A stretch of 64,000 nucleotides of DNA from Candidatus Aenigmatarchaeota archaeon (GCA_030018415.1 JASEGC010000001.1:471033-535032); one strand, 5' to 3'. Shown: positions 1 through 9,414, counted from the stretch's first letter. Notes: generated by a model from the letters alone, not told the origin. Made by a program: numbers and translations.

Positions 1-407
1 ATTTTTTCGATTAGAGCTCCTATTTCAGATTCTAATTTTAACATTTCATTACTAAGACTTGTTATTTCATTTTCTGTTATCCGTAGCCCATCGTTGATGA
101 TATTTTTCCTTTTTTCTAGGATTTTTTTAGTCTCTTCTACATCTTCTTCTATTGCCATGTTTGCACCGAGTTCGACTATCATTTTTTTTATATCTTTCAG
201 AGTGCCAGGTACATGCACGTTCGACCCAAATGGTAAGAGTATTTCGCTTTCTTTGTTTTTCTCGATTTCTTCTATCGTACTTAAAGTAGTTTCGATTTCA
301 AGTATTTTGGCTATCAACAATTCACGTCTTTTCAGCAATGCCTTAATTCTCCCATCTAGGATTTGGTACCTAATTAACTTTCCCTGAATTTCTTTCTTTT
401 CATTCAT
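1..407 (-). CDS. pfdA: Prefoldin alpha subunit (GimC alpha), truncated by window start
   Basis: Minus-strand translation from ATG at 407: MNEKKEIQGKLIRYQILDGRIKALLKRRELLIAKILEIETT...LLPFGSNVHVPGTLKDIKKMIVELGANMAIEEDVEET; coiled coils plus the central LPFGSNVHVPG...VELGANMAIE beta segment typical of prefoldin alpha. Confidence 0.85.
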   Translation of the reverse strand, partial: MNEKKEIQGKLIRYQILDGRIKALLKRRELLIAKILEIETTLSTIEEIEKNKESEILLPFGSNVHVPGTLKDIKKMIVELGANMAIEEDVEETKKILEKRKNIINDGLRITENEITSLSNEMLKLESEIGALIEK

Positions 408-437
408 GGAATCACTTTTTATCTAAAATTAGAAAGA

Positions 438-944
438 TTAAATCTTTAAATTCAGTTCATCCCTTGCAACATCTTTCAATATCCTGATGAGATTTATAAG
501 GTTTTTTCTCTTTATGGAGATTGCGCCCACTGACCTGAACTTACTGCTTGCCCTTATTAAGTGGTCATGTTTTGTCTGGTTTATTCTAACGGACTGGTCC
601 TCACCTGGGTACTTTGGTTTGAAAACATCTATCCAAAGCTTATCATATTTTCCCTGGTCAATCCTTCCGACGAACTTACTCGTTCCTGTAGAATAGAATA
701 TCTTTGCTGGTCCTTTCTCGTCGTAGTTGGCTTTCTTCTCTATCAATAGTCTATCGAGGATTTTTGTTATCGTATGTCTGTTTAACTTCAATTGTTGAGC
801 GATATCTGTTATCGTCAGGCCTCTTACACTCGCATTTAAAATTTCCAGCACTCTTTTCGTGTTTTTTGTATCGTACTCCACTTCTTTCGATGTTTCTGTC
901 TCGTTCATCACAACTTCACCTCTAGTATTATTTAAATAGTGCAA
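438..944 (-). CDS. Winged-helix/HTH transcriptional regulator-like protein
   Basis: ORF 168 aa; N-terminal TKRVLEILNASVRGLTITDIAQQLKLNRHTITKILDRLLIEKK HTH. Confidence 0.6.
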   Translation of the reverse strand: MHYLNNTRGEVVMNETETSKEVEYDTKNTKRVLEILNASVRGLTITDIAQQLKLNRHTITKILDRLLIEKKANYDEKGPAKIFYSTGTSKFVGRIDQGKYDKLWIDVFKPKYPGEDQSVRINQTKHDHLIRASSKFRSVGAISIKRKNLINLIRILKDVARDELNLKI

Positions 945-1005
945 GTATATAAATGTTATTTAGATAATATATAGACAATAAAAAATATATGGAGGTGTTA
1001 TGTAA

Positions 1006-1725
1006 ATGACGACTATAACTTTGTTCAAGATAGAACCGTTACCGAATAAGGGCGGATTGGTTAATCGTTTGAATAATGTGAAAAAAAAGGGCTTTTGGCT
1101 CAAAGCAAAAGAGTCTAAATACAACGAGAATGAAGTGGAGATAGACGTATGGTATGAGGAAGACGTAGAGATAGGTTTGAGGAGGGCTTTCTCAGAAGAA
1201 GCTTATGAGATGGTAGATTACTTTAGGAATAATGGAAAGGAAAAAATTATCAGGAAAGTCTATTGTTTTGTTAACCTAGAACTGGGAACTCTGGAGATAT
1301 ACAGGGGCATCGATGCGATAACGTACAAGATTAAAGAGATAATCGAAAAACTATTAGAAGTGAATTTAACTTCGGTTTCGCTCGATTCAGGACATTTAAT
1401 GCACATAGTCACAAAATACAGTTCTGAGTTGAAACAAGCGATGTTTAAACACATACACGGTTTGTGGTACCACATAATTCGTGGTAGGCATCTAGAGAAC
1501 AACGGGAAATACAAGGATTTCATCGTGACAAAACCTGATTCTCTGAGGTGTGTGTCGATAATCCCAAAGATCAAATACCTGAACGGAAGTGAGTATTCTG
1601 TAACGATAAATGGGGATAAAGGGACGATAAAGATGTGGGATGGAATGTTCAAGTGGAAACCAAGATTAGAAGTGAGACAGATTGTTTCAATCGTGGCCAA
1701 TGTTGCAAAATTGTCTCCTTTTTAA
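1006..1725 (+). CDS. Hypothetical protein, divergent from the HTH gene
   Basis: ORF 239 aa preceded by GGAGGTG; no family recognised. Confidence 0.55.
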   Translation: MTTITLFKIEPLPNKGGLVNRLNNVKKKGFWLKAKESKYNENEVEIDVWYEEDVEIGLRRAFSEEAYEMVDYFRNNGKEKIIRKVYCFVNLELGTLEIYRGIDAITYKIKEIIEKLLEVNLTSVSLDSGHLMHIVTKYSSELKQAMFKHIHGLWYHIIRGRHLENNGKYKDFIVTKPDSLRCVSIIPKIKYLNGSEYSVTINGDKGTIKMWDGMFKWKPRLEVRQIVSIVANVAKLSPF

Positions 1726-1741
1726 TTTTTTGGTGTTAAAA

Positions 1742-2238
1742 GTGGAAAAGTTGAAGATATACCTAGACACAAATATGGTGTACGCTTTAGTTCAAAAGAG
1801 TACTCCAAATCACTTTTCGAAAAAAAGAAATTTAAAATTCCGAAGAAACTACAGGTTATCCAAGAAAACCTAGATCGTCTTGAACCCTTCACGTCGTTTT
1901 TTACTATCATTGAGGTCATAAAGGAGTTACGAGAATGGATTCAAAAGAAGAAAAAATTGACCAATCGACAAATAATAGATCTAATCGAATTATTTAAAGA
2001 AAGTTTTGGGGTTGAAATTCTCAGGTCGATCTGTATACGGAAAGGGCAGTTTAATACATTCTCGAGAATATAGAATGGAAGGATGCGATTCAACTAGAGA
2101 TAGCAAGGGTTAACGATTATATCCTTAACAGACGATCACAAGCTCAAGGGAATCGGTAAAAAGTTCCACGACAGAATCTTAGATCTCAATGAACTCAAAA
2201 CAGAATTGAAAAAGATCAATCATTACCATGCTTTCTGA
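1742..2238 (+). pseudogene. Decayed PIN-domain (VapC-like) protein
   Basis: Fragments in different frames: VEKLKIYLDTNMVYALVQK..., ...FTSFFTIIEVIKELREWIQKKKKLTNRQIIDLIELFKESFGVEIL..., WKDAIQLEIARVNDYIL, LTDDHKLKGIGKKFHDRILDLNEL. Confidence 0.6.
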
Positions 2239-2407
2239 ACAATTCAATGAACTCTTCTCACTTCATAGGTTTACCAGAAGGAGTCAACACTTCAACCATT
2301 CATCCGTTTATCCTTTTTCTAACGACTTTTCCGTTCAATCGAATCTCATTTTTTCAGACATATTAATCACTTAGTTTTTTGGACATTTAATCCTTTTAAA
2401 TAATAAA

Positions 2408-2477
2408 TCTCAGCTGGAGGAATTGCACCCCACCTCATGGTCTACAACCATGTGTTCCGCTGTTAAACTAAGCTGGG
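2408..2477 (-). tRNA. tRNA-Tyr(GTA)-like gene, atypical or possibly degenerate
   Basis: CCCAGCT..AGCTGAG acceptor with C1-G72 (archaeal Tyr identity) but a C2-A71 mismatch; anticodon arm CATGG-TTGTAGA-CCATG; short variable loop, T-loop TGCAATT, non-standard D-loop; 70 nt. Confidence 0.5.
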
Positions 2478-2621
2478 AAAGTGATAGAGAAATAGAGAAA
2501 GGGCTGATCTATGCTATTCTTTATCAATAATAGTAACAGCCCTTCATTCGTGTCACTTTTTATATTATAACCAAGAAATATTTAAATATTTTTAAGGTTA
2601 CGATAACCAAAATTTATGGTT

Positions 2622-2710
2622 GGGTCCATAGTCTATAGGTTAGGACGTCGCCCTATCTAAAAAGAGGCGAATACAAGGCGGAGAGCCCAGTTCAATTCTG
2701 GGTGGACCCA
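2622..2710 (+). tRNA. tRNA-Val(TAC) with 17-nt intron (2655-2671) between positions 33 and 34
   Basis: GGGTCCA/TGGACCC acceptor; T-arm CCCAG-TTCAATT-CTGGG; excision gives the anticodon arm TCGCC-CTTACAA-GGCGG; BHB: outer GU/AC, central CGCC/GGCG, bulges CU^A and AA^U, inner UCU/AGA. Confidence 0.85.
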
Positions 2711-2885
2711 TCTTAAAAATTAATAGTAAAAGTATAATTAGTGAGTTTTTGTTATCAAAAGTTGAATCTGAAAATCTACTCCAAAAGACATGGAAAGATA
2801 TATCTAAAGATGTTCCAGAAAAAATGTTCCTTACATTAGTCTAGAATCTCTCTATAATATCACTCTTGTTGTATACGATGCATTA

Positions 2886-3164
2886 ATGAGTTCGGATCCA
2901 AATAAATTGAGTCTAGTTGATCGATATCCAGATGAAAAAATACAAAAGATCAGGGAATACGAATTCGATGTTCATGTGTCCATTAGAAGGAATATAGCCT
3001 ATAGGGAAATGATAGCGATTAAGAGAATTTTTAATAGAATAAAAGACGGAAAGTACAAAACACTGCCTATTTTTGAATCTGAAAAGAATAACCTTGAGAA
3101 TTCAATTGTAGAAATCATCAAATCGGGGATCTTGAGAAAGCAGAGAAATTTAAAGAATATCTGA
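2886..3164 (+). CDS. Hypothetical protein, possibly a fragment of a larger decayed gene
   Basis: ORF 92 aa; coding-like sequence also continues upstream and downstream in other frames. Confidence 0.3.
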   Translation: MSSDPNKLSLVDRYPDEKIQKIREYEFDVHVSIRRNIAYREMIAIKRIFNRIKDGKYKTLPIFESEKNNLENSIVEIIKSGILRKQRNLKNI

Positions 3165-3268
3165 ATGAATTTACTCGTGGGAAAGCTGGTTTTAATTTTT
3201 CTGAATTATGTGCCTATGAGACAGTCTTGTTTGGTTTTATAAATGCGATTAAGAAAACAAAAAAGTTC

Positions 3269-3778
3269 TTACTCAATCAGTGTAATAATTTTTTCATGTA
3301 ATTTTCCTCTGTTTTCTAAATCAACTGTTATTATCTTTCCATATCCCTTAAAATCATCGACAAAACTTCTGTGTAGAACTGCTATCACTGGTTTTTGAAA
3401 TTTTAAAATTTCTATTATTTTTTCTCTAAATTTTTCACTAAAAAATTCTAGTTTACCAATCTCGTCCACTACACAGATATCACATTCATTAACAGCAAAA
3501 TCCAAAGCCCCCAATGCAACTCTTTCAAAATCAGGAATATTAACTCTGTATTTTCCCAGTCTAGGACCAGTTTTTTGATCGACATTTGCTAAAATTCCTT
3601 CTGCATTAGAATGAATATCAACAACTTTAAATCCGATTCTTTTCCCTCTGACTCGAATTTCTGGAGTAATGAATCCTCCAACTTTCAACCCTTTCTTTTT
3701 AAGGATATCTATGACTTTCATTAAAACTGTTGACTTTCCGCTTCGTGGAGGACCACTGATAAAAATAACTTTATTCAT
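3269..3778 (-). CDS. NTPase, THEP1 family (P-loop nucleoside triphosphatase)
   Basis: MNKVIFISGPPRSGKSTVLMKVIDILKKKGLKVGGFITPEIR...CVVDEIGKLEFFS. Confidence 0.85.
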   Translation of the reverse strand: MNKVIFISGPPRSGKSTVLMKVIDILKKKGLKVGGFITPEIRVRGKRIGFKVVDIHSNAEGILANVDQKTGPRLGKYRVNIPDFERVALGALDFAVNECDICVVDEIGKLEFFSEKFREKIIEILKFQKPVIAVLHRSFVDDFKGYGKIITVDLENRGKLHEKIITLIE

Positions 3779-3930
3779 TTTAACGTAATACTCCCTTTAT
3801 CAATTTTAATTAAATTTTTTCCTTTGAGTTCTTGTGAATGTCGATAAAATCTCCCTGTAAGTTTTCTATCAAGTACTTTAGCTAATGCTTTAACGGTTAT
3901 TTTTCTATCTTTCTTTATTATAGCGAACAT
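3775..3930 (-). CDS. Small winged-helix protein, or out-of-frame C-terminal domain of the upstream LAGLIDADG gene
   Basis: MFAIIKKDRKITVKALAKVLDRKLTGRFYRHSQELKGKNLIKIDKGSITLK*; stop overlaps the THEP1 start as ATGA; frame open back to 3981 (YEITRGYFTKKDEIRKLMFA...). Confidence 0.5.
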   Translation of the reverse strand: MFAIIKKDRKITVKALAKVLDRKLTGRFYRHSQELKGKNLIKIDKGSITLK

Positions 3931-3967
3931 GAGTTTTCTAATCTCGTCTTTTTTTGTAAAATATCCT

Positions 3968-4654
3968 CTAGTAATTTCGTATTAATCTTCTGAGCTTTTC
4001 CTTTTTATGATGGCTTTCCATCTTTTTTTGACTTTTGTCAGGCCTGATGTCAAATTCTCTAAGTATCTCCCTTACATCTTCCACTATAATTTTATTTGTC
4101 ATTGAAAATTCAATTGTATGTTTAGAGACAGAAACGCTACTTTCGTCATCAAATAATGCCCTTAAGAAAAGACGTTTATTTTGTTTGTCTAAATGAAATA
4201 TTTTATCAGGTATATGCTTACTACTTCTAACCATTTGGCCGATGAAAGTTACTAAAATTAATCCAACGATACTAGGAAAAACAACATTGTGAGTTTTATC
4301 ATCTTTGTTATAATATTCATAGGCTTTCATATCTCCAAAGACTTTAATTACATCTTGTTCAAATTGTCTCGTGAGGAATTTGGATTGGTTTGTATAATGG
4401 ACACTGTAATTTTGTCTTATCTCACCATCTCCAATTACATGCCCAATAATTCGACATAGAGTTGGTGAAAATTTAATTGGTAATTTAGGATTTCTGATCG
4501 ACTTAGCTTTCCCACCGTAAGTCTTCCTTAACTCCTCGATATTTTTCTCTATTTGGATCATTAACTCTTGTTTTTTATCATGTGGACAAAAATTTAAAAT
4601 TCTTTTAATTGGCCATAAAGGACAAAAGTATTTTCCGGATTCAAATTTTGCCAA
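3968..4654 (-). CDS. LAGLIDADG-type homing endonuclease-like protein
   Basis: Two dodecapeptide-like motifs, CRIIGHVIGDGEI and FLRALFDDESSV; frame extends upstream of the TTG as IENKTKFAKLVRLTRSHLAKFESGKYFCPLWPIKRI (HTH-like). Confidence 0.7.
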   Translation of the reverse strand: MAKFESGKYFCPLWPIKRILNFCPHDKKQELMIQIEKNIEELRKTYGGKAKSIRNPKLPIKFSPTLCRIIGHVIGDGEIRQNYSVHYTNQSKFLTRQFEQDVIKVFGDMKAYEYYNKDDKTHNVVFPSIVGLILVTFIGQMVRSSKHIPDKIFHLDKQNKRLFLRALFDDESSVSVSKHTIEFSMTNKIIVEDVREILREFDIRPDKSQKKMESHHKKEKLRRLIRNY

Positions 4655-4803
4655 ATGACTTCTTGTAAGCCTTACTAATTTAGCAAATTTTGTCTTATTT
4701 TCTATGTTGAATAAGCTGAATGATGAAAACGTCTAAAGAGTCAAGAAGATTCCCACCCAATCCCCTTAAATCTTTTACTGTCGATAGTTAAAATAGTGAT
4801 TTC

Positions 4804-5115
4804 ATGTGGGCTAGGGATGAAGAGGAAACTTTCAAGGTCAAAGAAAGACATGTTGAGACAGAAAAAACAGAAGAATCTAGGATAAATTCAATCATGGAAA
4901 GACTAGAACTAATAACACAGCAAATCAACCTTATATCGAATTATTTGATGAACATTTCTCAAAAAGTTAGTAAATCCATAGATGCCTCTGTTGCTTATCA
5001 AAGAGATTTGGATGATTTGGAGAGAAGGATAGATTTTTTAAGGTCTAGACTAGAAGAAATAGAGAGCATTCCTGAGGTTGAGTTAAAGAGGAAAGTTGGG
5101 AAAAGGGCTGGATAG
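4804..5115 (+). CDS. Coiled-coil hypothetical protein
   Basis: ORF 103 aa, heptad-rich sequence. Confidence 0.5.
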   Translation: MWARDEEETFKVKERHVETEKTEESRINSIMERLELITQQINLISNYLMNISQKVSKSIDASVAYQRDLDDLERRIDFLRSRLEEIESIPEVELKRKVGKRAG

Positions 5116-5377
5116 AACATTCATCACAAATCTACTCTCTCAAAAAATAGATTATAAAACCTTTAGGTATACTTTTTTATGATTGATACATTAGAAATTT
5201 CTCTAAATAAAGAAGACATTAATGGTCACTTTCAACTTGTAAAATGGATGAAAATGATTGGGTTCAAAAACCAAAAGTATATAGAAAAATTTGAGATATG
5301 GGATGAAAGAAATAAAGAAAATAGAAGGGCTCGAGAATCTTTGATTTGTTACTTCATTAGCGGGAGATGGATTTTCA

Positions 5378-5545
5378 GAGGCTTTCCTCATTTGAATTCG
5401 ACGGGTTCTCTAACCCTCCATCGACCTCAGGGTCTCTTAGAGCAGTCTTATGAGCCCTTCGCTAAATATCTGCGAGCACTCCAGGCTGCTATGGACAGGT
5501 TAAGCCTTCTATCCCGCTTTTGGAGTGCTAAGATATCTACTTATA
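5378..5545. ncRNA. Candidate structured RNA (GC-rich island), family and strand unassigned
   Basis: GC-rich stretch in an AT-rich intergenic context with consecutive inverted repeats: GAGG-cttt-CCTC, GGGTT-ctct-AACCC, and a long hairpin ATATCT-gcg-AGCACTCCA...TGGAGTGCT-a-AGATAT. Confidence 0.4.
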
Positions 5546-5549
5546 TTGT

Positions 5550-6626
5550 TCACTTAAAAACTTTACGTTTAATTAAACTTATAAACCACTTTCTCCCTCT
5601 AGTTTCTCTTCTACTTTCTTTCACTCTCACTATTCCAATATCTTCTAGATGTTTTACGTGTTTTGTCAGAGCAAACTGACTTATATCTCCAAAAATTTTA
5701 ACGTATTTCTCATGTAAATCAGTAGAAGTAATCGGTTCCTCTTTCGACAATAATTCAACTATATTTTTTTCAACACCTCCTAATTGTCCATGCATTATCT
5801 TCAGTTTTACGGGCCCAGTTTCTTTCAAGATTCTTTTCACATACTCTGTTTTAATTTTATCAGAATTTTCTTCTTCGCATATCTTTGCTGCTTTTCTCAG
5901 ACATTCTAGTCCAATTCTGACATCCCCACCTTTGTTTATCGCATGGTTGGCACAGAGCAGAATAACGCCTTCTTCTAAACTTCCTGGCCTGAAAGCATAC
6001 TTACATCTTTCCGTGAGGATATCCTTCATTTCTTGTATGGTGTACGGTTTGAATTCTAGTTCTTCGATGTTTAAACTGCTCTTTATCCTTGGTTCGATGT
6101 TAACAAAAATATCAGGATAGTTAGAAATCATTACCAGACCTATTGGATTGTCAACGTACTGGTTTAATCTCAACAAATCATATAATGCATTCTCATCCTT
6201 CTTAACTAATTGATCGACTTCATCCAAACAGATTATCAAACCTTTATTACATTTTTTCAACGCTTCTATCAGCCTTTCCATTATTTCATCTTTTGACAAA
6301 CCTCTTCTCTGTACGAATAGTCCTAGATCCAAAACAATCTTTGCCAGAACAGCGACTGATGTGTTGTAGTTCCAAGTGTTGATGTAGATAGTTTTAATCC
6401 TCTCAGAAAATTCTTCGAATTGTCTAAAGACGAATCTAACAGAGACGGTTTTTCCTATACCAGGTGGACCAATGATGAACATGTTTTGTACTGGTCTGCC
6501 TCGACTGGCCGGAAAAAGGTTTTTTGCTATTCTCTCTATCTGATGTTCCCTGTGTGGCAGGAATTCCGGTAAGTACTCCGGATTCAAGACTTGTTCATCT
6601 TTGAAGATTCTTGGTTCTTCTAACAA
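5550..6626 (-). CDS. cdc6: Orc1/Cdc6 replication initiator, AAA+ ATPase
   Basis: PEFLPHREHQIERIAKNLFPASRGRPVQNMFIIGPPGIGKTVSVRFV...GLIICLDEVDQL...VMISNYPD, C-terminal winged helix. Confidence 0.9.
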   Translation of the reverse strand: MLEEPRIFKDEQVLNPEYLPEFLPHREHQIERIAKNLFPASRGRPVQNMFIIGPPGIGKTVSVRFVFRQFEEFSERIKTIYINTWNYNTSVAVLAKIVLDLGLFVQRRGLSKDEIMERLIEALKKCNKGLIICLDEVDQLVKKDENALYDLLRLNQYVDNPIGLVMISNYPDIFVNIEPRIKSSLNIEELEFKPYTIQEMKDILTERCKYAFRPGSLEEGVILLCANHAINKGGDVRIGLECLRKAAKICEEENSDKIKTEYVKRILKETGPVKLKIMHGQLGGVEKNIVELLSKEEPITSTDLHEKYVKIFGDISQFALTKHVKHLEDIGIVRVKESRRETRGRKWFISLIKRKVFK

Positions 6627-6677
6627 TTAATCACTACAATAATTATTATAATAAAAAATAAATTCAATTTTCTCTTT

Positions 6678-7250
6678 TTACAAACCTAACGAATCTGAAA
6701 TTTCTTGAAGAGATTTTAAAGATATCTCAAAAAACTTTTCCTTATCGATTCCAGCTTTCTCACAGTATAACATTCTTTCTCTACTACAATTTCTTGCAAA
6801 ATCTTTTTCCTTAAACTTTTTACTGATTGATTCAACCTTTACATCTCCTAGCTTTTTCGATGGGGTTATCAATGCTGTTGCTATTATTAAACCAGATATA
6901 GAATCTGCAGCAATAAGACAGTATTCCATCTTTGATTCTGGCTGAACATCAAGGTTTTCAAAATTATGAGCTTTTATCGCTCTTATTATTTCTTCATCAA
7001 CTTTTCCTCTTAAGACTTCAGGTGCGACTGTACAATGTTTTTCTGGTTCAGGTGCTTTCTCGAAATCAATATCATGTATAAGCCCGAGTAATCTCCATTT
7101 TTCAACATCGACGTCTTCTCCATTTTCTTTCAAGAATTCAGCACACTCCCCCATTATTGCTTCTACTGCTAACATGTGTTTTATCAAGTTTTCTTTTGTG
7201 ATGTTTTGTTTAATCAAATCAAGAGCTTCTTCTCTGTTCATACCGTTCAC
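6678..7250 (-). CDS. HD-domain protein
   Basis: WRLLGLIHDIDFEKAPEPEKHCTVAPEVL...IRAIKAHNFE. Confidence 0.8.
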   Translation of the reverse strand: MNGMNREEALDLIKQNITKENLIKHMLAVEAIMGECAEFLKENGEDVDVEKWRLLGLIHDIDFEKAPEPEKHCTVAPEVLRGKVDEEIIRAIKAHNFENLDVQPESKMEYCLIAADSISGLIIATALITPSKKLGDVKVESISKKFKEKDFARNCSRERMLYCEKAGIDKEKFFEISLKSLQEISDSLGL

Positions 7251-7256
7251 TAAAAA

Positions 7257-8870
7257 TCAAATAACTTCTTTCAGTTTTTTGATAACTTCTTTCTTCCCTC
7301 TTTCTATGATGTACGGTCCTAGCCTTGGTCCTCTTTCAGATTTCAAGAGTATTTGGTAAATCAACCTGAAGAACTCTGAAGGTTTTATTCCATTTAACCT
7401 CGCGATTTCGAATATCTTTGTCTGTAAACTTTCCCTATCGGTTTCACTCTTTATCGTTCTTATCAAATCCTTGATAGCATTTTTTTCTTTGTGTGAAATC
7501 TTGACTTTCTCCTCCAACTTTTTCTCAAACTTCTCATACCAATTCTTCGCGTAATTCAGCCTATTCTCTATTTTAATCTTTAGCCCAGGAGTTATCTCTT
7601 TCAAGTGACCAAGTTCTTTCAGCTTGTTCAACACAAACTTGAGTTGATTTCTCTCTGGTGAAATTTTTACTATCTCGAATAAGACGTTAAAAGGAACGTT
7701 TGGTTCATAAGTATTTGATAGTGGTTTAATCTGTATCATCTCGAAAAGTCTTGAAAAGTTTATCCTATCCCTTTCATTTGCAACCTTCTTTCTCCCATAG
7801 TAAACCTTCTCTAGCATGTCATACTCGTCCATCATCTTCGGGATGTCAGCCCATTTGAGATCCCTCACCCTCATCGGGTCTTTCAGGAACAACAGACGTA
7901 AAAGTTCTGGATTCGCAACTCTAAGCCAGTCGCTCGGATAGACTACGTTACCCAAGGATGCGGACATCTTCTTTCCATCGATCATCAAATGTTCGTAAAA
8001 TATCGGAATTGGTGTTGGGAATTTCAATATTTTCTCGGCGATTTCCCCATTAACCCAGAATGCACTACCAGGTACTTGGTATTCTTTTCCTGCGCCTTCA
8101 CTACATACGTTCCATCTTGCCCATTGTGCCGCCCATTCACTCTTCCACATCAATTTACCGTTCCCACTGACAGGGTTGTTCACACCCTCATGACCGCAAC
8201 CTTTTGCGACGAACCTCTCAAACTCGTAATCTTCACATTTATAAAAGACCTTTCCCTCCTCGAATTTTTTTATCCTTGGAGTTATTATCTTACCGCAATT
8301 GTCGCATACAGGCGTCCAAGGACACCATTCTTTTGGTAATTTTGTCGTCCTGTACTTGTTCTGGATCTCCTTGTTCTTCTCGATGTTGTCGAGCAAGATT
8401 TTAATGTATTTCTTGAAATTACCTTTCTTGTATTCTTTCCGCATCGAGAATTTTTTCATCTTCGTTGAGACAAACTGATCTATGACTTTAAGGTATTCTG
8501 AGACATGATGTTCTGCGTAAGATTTATGACATCCGAATGAGTCGGGAACGTCCGTGACTGGCATCCCGATGTATTTTACGTAGTTCTCTGGCATACCCTT
8601 AGGAATACTCCTTAGGGGATCCATGTCTTCTGCAACCCAGATCAACTCTGCCCTGACCCCTAAGTCCTTCAAACTCCTGAATACAGATTCCCCCCTGATC
8701 GTATCACTCAACCTGCCGATATGTAAAACTCCGGATAGGGATGCGGAAGTTTTCACTACGAACTTCTTCATTCTTGGTACTCTATCATCCGTAAAATGGA
8801 ATTTCTTTCTCTCGACGATTTCTCTCGCTATCTTATCTGTCCAGAATTCATACTTTTTTTCTTTTTGCAT
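7257..8870 (-). CDS. lysS: Class I lysyl-tRNA synthetase
   Basis: SASLSGVLHIGRLSDTIRGE; KKMSASLGNVVYPSDWLRVANPELLRLLFLKDP (KMSAS); zinc cysteines CDNCGK. Confidence 0.9.
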   Translation of the reverse strand: MQKEKKYEFWTDKIAREIVERKKFHFTDDRVPRMKKFVVKTSASLSGVLHIGRLSDTIRGESVFRSLKDLGVRAELIWVAEDMDPLRSIPKGMPENYVKYIGMPVTDVPDSFGCHKSYAEHHVSEYLKVIDQFVSTKMKKFSMRKEYKKGNFKKYIKILLDNIEKNKEIQNKYRTTKLPKEWCPWTPVCDNCGKIITPRIKKFEEGKVFYKCEDYEFERFVAKGCGHEGVNNPVSGNGKLMWKSEWAAQWARWNVCSEGAGKEYQVPGSAFWVNGEIAEKILKFPTPIPIFYEHLMIDGKKMSASLGNVVYPSDWLRVANPELLRLLFLKDPMRVRDLKWADIPKMMDEYDMLEKVYYGRKKVANERDRINFSRLFEMIQIKPLSNTYEPNVPFNVLFEIVKISPERNQLKFVLNKLKELGHLKEITPGLKIKIENRLNYAKNWYEKFEKKLEEKVKISHKEKNAIKDLIRTIKSETDRESLQTKIFEIARLNGIKPSEFFRLIYQILLKSERGPRLGPYIIERGKKEVIKKLKEVI

Positions 8871-9002
8871 GATAACACTTTTAATTTTGAAAGTAAATTA
8901 ATTTAAGCGATTTACAAAGATTCATCGAACCTCGGAATAGCACACAACCAAATAAAAACCAGAATCGACAGAGCTTTTCTAACTACTAATTACTCCTTTT
9001 AC

Positions 9003-9374
9003 TTAAGGACCAGAGTGGAATTCTGGAAACATCGATTTCCCAAAAGCATGATGAGTGATTGTACCATATGAATGAAGTTCTCTTTTACCATCATCAGTTG
9101 TCACATATCCTTTAACATGTCTTTTTTCAAACTCGCACAGGTCATATCCAACCCTTCTTGGTTCAACCTTCATTTCCATAAGCTTAATCAATTTTTTACT
9201 CTCCATTTCCACAATTTTATTTGTCACTAATTTTGGGTCTACGTGAAGTTGTTTTTCTAAATACTTTGCCACGACATCGGGTGGTGCAACTAAGCCATTT
9301 CGATCAGCTAAATCTACGACAACAAGTATTGCCAACTCCAAGTGTCCATCTGTTTTCGGTTTATACATGTTCAA
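9003..9374 (-). CDS. Hypothetical protein
   Basis: ORF 123 aa. Confidence 0.5.
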   Translation of the reverse strand: MNMYKPKTDGHLELAILVVVDLADRNGLVAPPDVVAKYLEKQLHVDPKLVTNKIVEMESKKLIKLMEMKVEPRRVGYDLCEFEKRHVKGYVTTDDGKRELHSYGTITHHAFGKSMFPEFHSGP

Positions 9375-9414
9375 AATAAATGCAGGATAACTATTTAAAC
9401 TTTTCGCAAAAAAT

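Noticed and set aside
94-387. 97-aa plus-strand ORF in the track
   Set aside because: Antisense to a clear prefoldin alpha reading frame on the minus strand
5203-5391. GAGGAAAG on the minus strand as RNase P CR-I
   Set aside because: The required downstream P4 partner is absent or in the wrong order; the motif forms a local GAGG/CCTC hairpin
8880-9000. Possible transposase C-terminal scrap (VFIWLCAIPRFDES)
   Set aside because: Too short to support as a mobile element
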